The notes beneath the pieces are model-generated. The model was not told where the DNA came from. It ran no database searches and saw nothing but the letters and a program-made list of their open reading frames with translations. Position numbers and translations under genes: made by a program. This document shows positions 42,283 to 50,800 of a stretch of DNA of 64,000 nt, one piece after another (position 1 is the first letter of the stretch; each line of letters starts with the position of its first letter). Source of the DNA: Bacteriovorax sp037444575 (GTDB lineage: Bacteria; Bdellovibrionota; Bacteriovoracia; Bacteriovoracales; Bacteriovoracaceae); NCBI GenBank assembly GCA_037444575.1, contig JBBIME010000008.1, forward strand, positions 62,001 to 126,000, in the 5' to 3' direction.

Positions 42283-44050
42283 AATATATAGCGACTTGCC
42301 GACATTTAAAGAGCTGAGTTTCGAAGAAGGATTGAATATCCTCCTTGCTTCAAGAACGTCTACCTCGACGGAGCAGCAAACTAGAAATGGTGCAGGTAAA
42401 TCAAGCTTAGTTGAATTGATTCACTTCACACTGGGGGGGAAATGTAAGCCAGATAATATTTTTAGAAACAAAAGCCTCATTGAATACTCCTTTGGCATTG
42501 ATTTTGATTTTGCTGACAAAAGAATAAGTATTCAACGAAGTGGAGAAAAGCCTAGCAAGTTAATTGTAAATTCGGGTGATTTCTCTAGTTGGAGCTTTCA
42601 ACCTAAGCAGGATAAAAAGAGTAATGATCTTTCCATTAGTAATGCAAATTGGACAGAGCTATTAGGTGACAAGTTATTTGATGTTTCTCAATTATCTGAT
42701 GAAGGTGATGAGGAGAATGAAACAAACTTAAGCTTTCGACAGTTATTTTCTTATTTTGCCAGAAAAGACTCCGCTGGCGGTTTTGAAGATCCATTTAAGT
42801 TTTTCAGTAAGCAATTTCCTGCGAGCATTCAAGCCTGCATGTTTTACTTTTTAGGTCTTGATCAATTTTTGCCTCAGAGATGGAATCACATCAGAGACAG
42901 AGAGAAGACTATTAAGGAATTAAAACTAGCGATGACCAATGGACTCTTTAAGGAGATTGTTCAGTCAACATCTGATTTAAGAACACAAATAGCTTTAACC
43001 GAAAAAAAGATTTCAGATCTGGAAATACAGTTAAAAGAGTATAAAGTTTTGCCTGAGTATCAAAAGGTAGAAGAAGAGGCTAGCAAATTAATTTTAGAGA
43101 TCAGTGACTATAGCAATCAAGATACTGTTGATTTGCAATTGTTGCAGGAGTTAGAAAAATCATTAAAAGAACTTCCTGAGCCTGACATGACTCAGGTTGA
43201 GAATATTTATAAAGATGCAGGTTTAATTTTTCCTGATTTTGTTACAAAAAGATTTGAAGAAGTATTGGAGTTTCATAAATCAATTTACAGTAATAGAAAA
43301 AATTATCTTGAGAATGACATTGCTAATTTAAGAAACCGTATAACTGAAAGAAATGCAAAGAAATTACTTACAGAGCAGAAATATACTCAAAACATGAGTC
43401 TATTGAAGACTCATGGTGCCCTTGACACTTATGTTCGTTTAACAAGTCGAAGAGATGAAAACAAACTTAAGTTAAGTCAGTTGAAAGATCAGTTTGATGT
43501 AGCTCAAAGTTTAGAAACAAATAAGACTAGGCTTGAGAGCGAAAGATCTGAATTATTAAGTTTGCTTGTAAATGAATACAAGGAAAGGGCGACAGAAATA
43601 AATGAGGCAATCATTATTTTTGAAGATATTTCATCAAAGCTTTATGAACAGGCTGGCAGCTTGCATATTGGTGAATCTTTAAATGGGCCTACTTTTGAAA
43701 TTAAAATTCAAGGAGAAAAAAGTAAGGGCATTAATAATATGCAAATTTTCTGTCTTGATATGACGATTCAGATTTTAATGAATCGTCATAATATAGGTCC
43801 GAAATTTTTGATTCACGATAGTCATATTTTTGATGGTGTTGATGAGCGCCAAATTGCAAAGGCTTTAGATTTAGGTAAAGCCCTCGCAGAGGAACATGAT
43901 TTTCAATATATCGTTACAATGAACTCTGATACTTTTGATGGAGTTCTTAAAAATGTTGCTAATAAAACTACGACCGAAAGCTGTGTTCTTCCTGTCATAC
44001 TAACAGATGAAGTTGATACTGGTGGCTTGTTTGGATTGCGATTTAACTAG
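42272..44050 (+). CDS. DUF2326-type ABC/SMC-like ATPase of the ABC-3C system
   Basis: The 592-aa product starts at GTG 42272, which gives the family-typical opening IHKIYSDLPTFK...EEGLNILLA; TTG 42266 is an alternative. Walker A is RNGAGKSSL (residues 38-46). A long coiled-coil (about 205-470) separates it from the C-terminal half, where KGINNMQIFCLDMTIQ and FLIHDSHIFDGVDERQ match the DUF2326 signature and replace the standard ABC signature/Walker B layout. It should act as the nucleotide-driven sensor or clamp of a defence complex. Confidence 0.83.
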   Translation: MIHKIYSDLPTFKELSFEEGLNILLASRTSTSTEQQTRNGAGKSSLVELIHFTLGGKCKPDNIFRNKSLIEYSFGIDFDFADKRISIQRSGEKPSKLIVNSGDFSSWSFQPKQDKKSNDLSISNANWTELLGDKLFDVSQLSDEGDEENETNLSFRQLFSYFARKDSAGGFEDPFKFFSKQFPASIQACMFYFLGLDQFLPQRWNHIRDREKTIKELKLAMTNGLFKEIVQSTSDLRTQIALTEKKISDLEIQLKEYKVLPEYQKVEEEASKLILEISDYSNQDTVDLQLLQELEKSLKELPEPDMTQVENIYKDAGLIFPDFVTKRFEEVLEFHKSIYSNRKNYLENDIANLRNRITERNAKKLLTEQKYTQNMSLLKTHGALDTYVRLTSRRDENKLKLSQLKDQFDVAQSLETNKTRLESERSELLSLLVNEYKERATEINEAIIIFEDISSKLYEQAGSLHIGESLNGPTFEIKIQGEKSKGINNMQIFCLDMTIQILMNRHNIGPKFLIHDSHIFDGVDERQIAKALDLGKALAEEHDFQYIVTMNSDTFDGVLKNVANKTTTESCVLPVILTDEVDTGGLFGLRFN

Positions 44051-44063
44051 ATAAGAAACAACC

Positions 44064-45149
44064 ATGTCAAAAACTCATATTATTCACATTACGGACTTGC
44101 ACTTCCCTCATGAGGCTAAAAATCAGAACGTGGATGATAAATCTGGTATTCTGACAACTAACGACCATGAGTTTCACTCTTTCCGAAAAAACTTTTTAGA
44201 CCAACTTGAAGACCTAAAGAAAACCCATAGAGAACATGAATTTGTACTGGTCGTTACAGGAGATTTAACTTCAAAGTATAAACTTAAGGGGCTTCAAGAT
44301 TCAAAAAGTTTTTTAAATGAATGTTCGAAAGCATTAGGAATATCACGTGACAGGGTTGTAGTTTCTCCAGGAAACCATGATTATGAGAGAATTCTTAACA
44401 AGAAAAAGTCTCAAAGTGGTTTTCTTACAAATTTTAAATCATTCTGTACTCCACTAAGCAATAAAAAATATTGGAACAATACAACTGTTGGAATTATTCC
44501 AGTCGATTCAATGGATTTCGCAGAAGAAAAAATAGAAAGTGAAAATAAAGATGGAATTAAAAGCGTAGGTTTTTTTAAAGGACTTGTTTCTACATTATTT
44601 CGCGGAAGCGAAGTGAAGGAAAGTGAAAAAAAACCACAAGAGGCAAGACTGCCAAAGATAATTGAAGCACCTAAAATTGGAAAAGAGGAAGGCTGTAGGG
44701 TTGCAACAGTCTGTGATTCATGGACATCCTCTAAAATTGTTAAAATAATAGCAATTCATCATCATTTAGTTCCTGTTTACGGGATAGAAACTAAACCATA
44801 TGAAGCGCTAATAGATGCCGGAACCTTTATTCAAAAATTTAACAAACTGAATGTTTCAATTGTTCTCCATGGACATAAGCATGAGCGAAGTGTTCGCTTT
44901 ATTCAGGATCTTGATTCACAAAATCCTCAAGGTTTTTATATCATTGGTGGAAATAGCTTTGTGTATAACAATGGAGCTTTTAACCATATTACAATTGATA
45001 ATACAGACAATACCAGTATTCATATGCAGGGATTTCAAATTCAAAATGGAAATTATATTCCAGTTGGAAAAGCTTTCAATCTTTCGCCCGCAAATGTTGT
45101 AGCTAAAAATGTATCATCTCTGACAATTCAAGGAAAAATTGAATTATGA
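44064..45149 (+). CDS. Calcineurin-like metallophosphoesterase in the defence operon
   Basis: This 361-aa protein carries all metallophosphoesterase motifs: HITDLHFPHE, VVTGDLTSKYK, SPGNHDYER, IAIHHHLVP and LHGHKHER. It is thus likely an active phosphodiesterase or phosphatase. An insert of about 80 residues (about 150-225, charged and lacking motifs) interrupts the core between the GNHD and HH motifs. It begins 13 bp after the ATPase gene and overlaps the next gene by 4 bp, so it is probably part of the same system. The substrate could be nucleic acid or a nucleotide. Confidence 0.82.
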   Translation: MSKTHIIHITDLHFPHEAKNQNVDDKSGILTTNDHEFHSFRKNFLDQLEDLKKTHREHEFVLVVTGDLTSKYKLKGLQDSKSFLNECSKALGISRDRVVVSPGNHDYERILNKKKSQSGFLTNFKSFCTPLSNKKYWNNTTVGIIPVDSMDFAEEKIESENKDGIKSVGFFKGLVSTLFRGSEVKESEKKPQEARLPKIIEAPKIGKEEGCRVATVCDSWTSSKIVKIIAIHHHLVPVYGIETKPYEALIDAGTFIQKFNKLNVSIVLHGHKHERSVRFIQDLDSQNPQGFYIIGGNSFVYNNGAFNHITIDNTDNTSIHMQGFQIQNGNYIPVGKAFNLSPANVVAKNVSSLTIQGKIEL

Positions 45150-45979
45150 TCGAGAAAAATTTTGAAGAAATAATTATTCGAACAATATTAAAGGATGAGC
45201 GACTTTTAAAAGCAGGATTTAAAACTCATTACATATCAGTTCCCCCTTTGTTGGGTGACTCGGGTTATGACTTAATTTGGTCTTTTGAAAAAAATGGTGA
45301 AAAATATACCTACGCAATAATGCTTAAAGATCATGTTCACTCGAGTATTTCTAAGAATCAAATTGCACATCTTTTGGGCTCACTTTCAGAAAGTAAGCGA
45401 AAGCTTAATGGGGCTGCTATTGTATATAGTGGGAATGCTTCAGGTGAGGTAATTAATTTTGCCGCTTCTTATAATATATTGATGATCCCAGTCACTGAGA
45501 CTCTGTCAGAAGATTGGGAGGGGCGTATCAAGAATATTAACATAAATATGACTATAGCTGTTCCATCTATTTTAGATTTTAAAATAGCGTTTAATAAGGA
45601 TGATTCTAAAAATGTATTAAAGAAGGCGAATAAAGAAAATTATTCAATTAGCTTTACCGAAGATCCTCGAAAAATTTCTTTGTTTAATGCTGATGGAGTT
45701 GTTATTGGCACTCTGTCTGAGTTGTTAAACACCTATGTGAGCAAGACTGATAAAATTGGAACTACTCAAATATCTCATAAATTTGAAGATCCTACTTATC
45801 TCAAAACTGAAATTGGAAATATTCAATTAGATTTTATAGAATTCAAAATTAAAATTGAAGAAATTAGGAATCCAATTAATATCTCTGGTGAAAATATTGA
45901 ATTTCAATTTGCGTTTTCAATAATAAGGTATTTCTTAAATCTTAATTCAATCCCAACCTTGAAAAATCAAAATCGTTAA
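45146..45979 (+). CDS. Mrr-like nuclease-fold protein, possibly inactive
   Basis: This 277-aa protein ends the operon. The first 130 residues look like a restriction-endonuclease (Mrr_cat-like) fold: a helix, then GDSGYDLIWSF with Asp42, a strand ending IMLKD with Lys61, then ISKNQIAHLLGSL and a strand-helix GAAIVYSGNASGEVINFA. The acidic or Gln residue two before the Lys is Met59, so catalysis may be lost or altered. The C-terminal half is unassigned. The 4-bp overlap with the phosphoesterase gene ties it to the system. Confidence 0.6.
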   Translation: MIEKNFEEIIIRTILKDERLLKAGFKTHYISVPPLLGDSGYDLIWSFEKNGEKYTYAIMLKDHVHSSISKNQIAHLLGSLSESKRKLNGAAIVYSGNASGEVINFAASYNILMIPVTETLSEDWEGRIKNININMTIAVPSILDFKIAFNKDDSKNVLKKANKENYSISFTEDPRKISLFNADGVVIGTLSELLNTYVSKTDKIGTTQISHKFEDPTYLKTEIGNIQLDFIEFKIKIEEIRNPINISGENIEFQFAFSIIRYFLNLNSIPTLKNQNR

Positions 45980-46051
45980 AAAAATTTCTAATTGCCTGAT
46001 AGGTCCGTCAATTCTGGGAAAATTACGTAGCTTTTACAAACCTAATAAATA

Positions 46052-46342
46052 CTAGCCCCCAGAACCATCTCCACCAACACGGGATTGAATCTGAATTCCA
46101 GGTCTAAGAAATTTATTAGTCAAAAGAGTTTTGAAATTAACAGTCTTAATATCGTCAGATTCAATTCGAGAGCCTTCTGTAAGTTCAATGAAGTCAATTT
46201 TATTTGTTAATGGAATGAAGTGAGCGTTTAAAATTTCGCTCGCATTAACGATAGTTCCATCGTTTAAAACAACAGATTCAAGATTAGAAGCATGAGCACT
46301 CATGGCCATAGTTAAAAATAATGCGACAATTAGTTTTTTCAC
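46052..46342 (-). CDS. Small secreted protein co-expressed with a regulator
   Basis: The 96-aa product has a clean signal peptide (cleavage after AHA, about residue 18) and a mature part of about 78 residues with no cysteine. It ends in the Gly-rich tail RVGGDGSGG. The family is unknown. Its start overlaps the stop of the upstream regulator gene by 4 bp, so it is translated from the same mRNA. It might be a signal, inhibitor or envelope protein under the regulator's control. Confidence 0.65.
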   Translation of the reverse strand: MKKLIVALFLTMAMSAHASNLESVVLNDGTIVNASEILNAHFIPLTNKIDFIELTEGSRIESDDIKTVNFKTLLTNKFLRPGIQIQSRVGGDGSGG

Positions 46343-47145
46343 TGTAGTTCCCCCAATTCCGTATAAGCGAGAAAGGTGCTCGAAATGGTGGCACTATAAA
46401 CTTTTCGATTTCCGTTGTACATGGGGTTATTAAATATTTGCTCTTTACGCTCGTTGAAGTGTTTTTGCTGTAGAGTTTTTAATGCTTTAAGGCCTTCATC
46501 ATTTAAACTTTCAGTTTGAAATGACATCCAGTTGTTGATGTTTCCAGCTTCTTCTAGACGATAATAGCGCATTGCAAGTTCAATTCGCTTCTTGGTATCT
46601 GAAAAGCTTAATTTATAGTTTTTTGATTTTCCAATGAATCGGCCATCTTTTGTTTTCTCTACAATGCCTTTTTCTGTTAATTCATTGATGCGTTCAAGGC
46701 CCTTGCGACCAAGTTCGTAAGAAATTTCTTCTTCTGTTGTTCCGCTAGAAGTGAAAGCAAGATTTACTAATAGATAATAATCCTCGCTAATAAAAAACTC
46801 TCGATTATTTTCCTCAACGTAGCTGTAGTCTTGATTGTGGCTATTTTTAACGGACATAACAGTCGCAATGTCAGGATGAAATTCTCTCATGTAATGAACT
46901 AGCTCGTTATCGTATCCTAGAGCTATAAAGACCTTAATAACGCTTTCAGGTTGAGGATTTCCTTTCAGATTAACAATTCTTCTAAGAGTAGAAATAGGAA
47001 CACCTGTCTTGTCTTCGACTGTCTGAAGAGTCATTCTTGGATTCTTTACCAAGAAAGAGTCTATGCAAGCTTTTATGCGCTCACATTTACCTAAATTAAT
47101 GTCTCCGTTGCCTTCAAGCACGGGTGAACTAGCTTCTAGGTTCAC
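46339..47145 (-). CDS. Transcriptional regulator (TIGR02147/DUF4423-like)
   Basis: This 268-aa protein starts at GTG with TGAGGT upstream. The N-terminal 75 residues contain a helix-turn-helix (LQTVEDKTGVPISTLRRIVN). The middle has a second winged-helix-like segment (EEEISYELGRKGLERINELTEKGIVEK). The C-terminal part resembles the DUF4423 domain of regulators common in Bdellovibrio and Fibrobacter (RIELAMRYYRLEEAG, LKTLQQKHFNERKEQI). It is divergent from the Rhs locus and flanks the CCACsGTGG sites, which it could bind. Confidence 0.65.
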   Translation of the reverse strand: MNLEASSPVLEGNGDINLGKCERIKACIDSFLVKNPRMTLQTVEDKTGVPISTLRRIVNLKGNPQPESVIKVFIALGYDNELVHYMREFHPDIATVMSVKNSHNQDYSYVEENNREFFISEDYYLLVNLAFTSSGTTEEEISYELGRKGLERINELTEKGIVEKTKDGRFIGKSKNYKLSFSDTKKRIELAMRYYRLEEAGNINNWMSFQTESLNDEGLKALKTLQQKHFNERKEQIFNNPMYNGNRKVYSATISSTFLAYTELGELQ

Positions 47146-47265
47146 CGTTACCTCATATTAATTGTTTGGGGTAATCCCATAACATAATTTCGTTTTGGCC
47201 AGAATGGTTTATCTGACATTTTGAAAAATTTATAGGGCCTTTTTGATACTAAAAAAAATAGTTGG
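47146..47265. other. Left part of the divergent intergenic region
   Basis: This is the upstream region of the leftward regulator gene. It is AT-rich with no gene. The ribosome site of the regulator lies at its left end. The total gene-free gap to the Rhs locus is 446 bp. Confidence 0.4.
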
Positions 47266-47337
47266 CCACGGTGGTTTTCATTTTTTTCATTTATGAAACA
47301 AGGATCAACATCTTAGGAGGCTAAAAAACCACCGTGG
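47266..47337. promoter_or_regulatory. Paired palindromes CCACGGTGG/CCACCGTGG
   Basis: CCACGGTGGTTTT (47266-47278) and AAAACCACCGTGG (47325-47337) form a perfect 13-bp inverted repeat. Each 9-bp core is itself palindromic about its central base, and the right copy extends to a palindrome of more than 20 bp (A-tract, CCAC, C, GTGG, T-tract). The centres are 63 bp apart, six helical turns. Between them lies a smaller hairpin, TTTCAT-TT-ATGAAA (47285-47298). This suits a repressor that loops DNA between the regulator and the Rhs operon. Confidence 0.6.
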
Positions 47338-47591
47338 TTTTTTTCACTCAGATTTAGCTTTTTTAAAATCATTAAAAGTGAATTGATGGCTCGATATGGT
47401 GTATTTTGATAAGATCCCCTGTCACAATGTCGACATAAATTGCTGTTTTTTATGGAGTTCGAGACAAGCGTTGTTGGGCAAAATCTCTTGCACAGAAATC
47501 CTCTATCAAGAAAAATTGATACTTCATTACAAAAGTATTACGCAATTTTTCCGATATAAATTTTATTCAGGCAAAAATTTATTGAGGGTTT
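47338..47591. other. Leader region of the Rhs locus
   Basis: These 254 bp hold no supported gene. Candidate -10-like elements (TATAAA at 47555) exist, but I could not assign a matching -35, so the promoter of the lipoprotein-rhs operon is unresolved. GAGGG precedes the lipoprotein start. Confidence 0.4.
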
Positions 47592-47849
47592 ATGAAGCTA
47601 TCAAAAGTCATTTTGTTAATATCCATTTCTCAAATACTAACTTCTTGTAGCGGTGGACCAGGTGGAATTGGTAATTTTTTTAATAGCTCACCCGGAGTCA
47701 TTCCTGCTTCTCAAGTTGAAACAGCAAAACTTCAAGCAGCACTTAAAAACGAGCCTGCCTATAAATTAGATAATTCGGAAATTGCCACCCTTCAGAGCGA
47801 AGGAATTATCAACGAAGCTGATAAAGCTAAACTTCAATCAATACAATAA
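47592..47849 (+). CDS. Small lipoprotein preceding the Rhs gene
   Basis: The 85-aa product has a lipoprotein signal (ILTSC, Cys19) followed by a Gly/Asn/Ser-rich spacer (SGGPGGIGNFFNSSPG) and a short helical C-terminus. The family is unknown. It lies 11 bp before the chosen start of the giant Rhs gene. The TAATG junction also offers an overlapping start, so the two are coupled. It may anchor or chaperone the Rhs protein at the outer membrane. Confidence 0.72.
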   Translation: MKLSKVILLISISQILTSCSGGPGGIGNFFNSSPGVIPASQVETAKLQAALKNEPAYKLDNSEIATLQSEGIINEADKAKLQSIQ

Positions 47850-47860
47850 TGAGGAATGAA

Positions 47861-50800
47861 ATGAAATCACTTCTTGGGTTGATATTAATCTTTGTTTCAT
47901 TAAATAGCATTGCTTCGGATTCGTTTTCTCACGATAAATTATCGATTGGAATCACTCCGAAATCTCTTACTCAAGCAGAACGAGCACTTAAAAGTGGAGA
48001 GAGTGCTACTTTTGAAGGAGATATTTGTGTAACAAAAGCAGAAGAAGATGAGCATCATCACCAGAAGTGCTTGAAGGTACCTAATCATAAACTTGTCTTT
48101 AAGGCATATTTTCCTGATTCACTTCATGATGTAAGTGACAAGCTTGTAATGACTCAATCTAAAGATAAAAGAGTTTGGAGATATTCATTTAAATCAGATG
48201 CCTTAAAAACAACTGACTTAAACCAGTTCACCTTAACTGTTGGAACAGGTGATAAAAAGACAAATGAGTTACTTTCAATCAAAGCCAAATTAGAAAAAAG
48301 AATTTTTATCCTGAAAAATTTTAAAGGTGATTACTTTGGAAGCAAAGAACATCGAGAGTCGCATAAAGAAAATCTCAACTTCATTAATGAGCTAGTCGCT
48401 TATTTGGAAGGATTGGTTACTAAAATTGATATAGCTCTTCAACATAATCCTGAAATTTTAGCTCAAATCCGCCTTCCTTTACAGGTTGATAATATCGTTT
48501 CTGCACCATTTTATTATTCATCGAACTTTAGAGGGCATAAGCTTACGTTAACAATTCCTGTAGGTCTTCCATTTGAGGGGGAAAAAGCAGAACTTTCAGC
48601 GAGTGTCATTAATTTAAGCGATAAAGGTTTTTATTTTCCAGAATTTGTTGAGGAAGTAAAAGAAAGTAAAAAAGAAAAAAAACAAGATGATGATAAAAAA
48701 AGCTACCGTCTTTCAATCGGAATGGATGGAAAATTATTAGTTTCATCTCTTCCTTTTGATCTGGCATTCGGAGAGATGAAGACTGTTACGGTCAATACGG
48801 CCAAATTAAATCCCCTTGCCATTAATAAAATTAGAACCAACATCGAACGAGTTCCAAGTGTTCCAAAAGAAAAAGAGGAGCATGTTGATGTTGATGACAT
48901 GAATGAAAACGTCATAGGCTCTCTCGTTTATGATCTTCCAGTTTTTGAGGATACAATTGCACCAGTCTTTTTAAATTTAAAGCCTATTGCAGATAGTTAT
49001 CTTAATGTAAATCCTATATTTGAAGCAACACTAGCTGACAGTTGGGGAAGAATTGATTCACAAACTTTAAGCGTAGGACTAACTGGAACAACTGTTGATG
49101 GTCTTATTATTAATAAAGACATCACAAATCTATTTTCAATCGTCACGAAAAATTTTGGTCCGACTTATTCTTTTAACGGAAATGTTCCAGATTTAGCAGA
49201 AGGAGATTACGAAGTAACATATAAAGGATCTGATTTTGCAGGGAATGCGACTACTTCTATTTTAAAAACGATCCATTTTGATAAAACACCTCCGAAAATC
49301 TCTCTGTTAACTTTAGATAATGCTCTTACAAATAATCCCACATTTAAAATTGACCTGACAGTTGCAGATGTTAGTCCAATCGAGACAAAAATTCTTCAAA
49401 ATGGAAAAGAAGTTTATTCGTCTAAAAATTATTCGATTACCTACAATGCGAATTTAGTCGAAGGTGTTAACACTTTTGAAATTCAATCGGTCGATGCTGC
49501 AGGTAATGTGGCGATTCCAGCGAAGCTAAACTCAATAACACTTGATACAATTCCTCCAGTCTTATCAAATCTTAAACCAGAAAATAATAGTATAATTTCT
49601 TTTATTCAATTTCCAATAACAGCATCCTCAAATGAACCCTTAAAGACATTGGTAGTAAATGGAGTGGATACGAATTTAACTAATGGGGCATCTTCCATTA
49701 ATTACACTTTCGATGCGGTAAGAGAAGGTCCAGTTGTATTAAAAATTTCAGTTCTTGATTTGGCAGGAAACCAATCAGATTATTCAATCAATGCAGAGGT
49801 TCTATTAAAAGTTTTACGGCCTGAGCTGATTAGTGTTTTCCCTGATCCCAACGACCCAACACATATTATGGTTCAAGGTACTAAATGGGCCGCAAGACCA
49901 GGTGCTGAAATATCAACTGGTGTTTTGGGACTCTTCTTTACTGTTGCAGACAGTGAAGGGCGATTCCAATTTTCTATGCCAGCTAGAACAGATATTGCCC
50001 TTGTTGGATATGATCGTCAGTTAAATAGAACTGACTATGCTTATTTGAAATATGACATTGATACAACCTTTTCAGGTTTAGTTAATTCACTAGATGGTAA
50101 ACCATTGGTCGGTGTAAAGGTAACAATCAACAGTTCAGGGCAAAGTACTCTAACTAACGAATTTGGTGCTTTTAGAATTGAAAAACCAGCAACAGGAGAC
50201 CAAATTGTAAGCTTTGATGCTACTGGGATTTCAGAAGTTGATGGAACGACAATGAAGGTCTTTCATAAAACCAATGTTGCATATACATTAGGTAATAATC
50301 AACTTAATGTAATTTCAAAACCTGTAATTCTCGTTCCTCTAGTGATTGACGGTAATGAAACTGTAGTTCTCCAAAATCAAACAGCAACCGTAACCTCGCC
50401 AAATGTTCAAGGGTTTAGTCTTGATATCGCTGCTAATAACGCCACTTTTCCTTCTGGGGATAAAGTTGGAGAAATTAGCGTACAAAAGTTAGCTGTAGAA
50501 AATGTTAACGTAACTCCTCCTGCATATGTCAAACCTAAAACTGTTTATGCTCTTGAACCTTCAGGATTAAAATTTACAGAGCCGGCCAAACTAACACTTC
50601 CAAACGATAACGATTTTCCACCTAACACTCAGCTTGTTTTAATGTCAAAAAATAGCGAAACAGGCATTTGGGAAATTGATGGGCTTGCTAAAGTTTCACT
50701 TGATGGAAATAGTGTTGAAACAGTCGCAGGTGGAGGAATAACACACTTTTCTGAAGTTTTTGCTGCTCCAATAGCTCCAAAACTTTCAGAGTTTAATGCT

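Noticed and set aside
47396..47650. 84-codon frame before the Rhs locus
   Set aside because: It has no ribosome site, overlaps the lipoprotein gene start and its product looks random.
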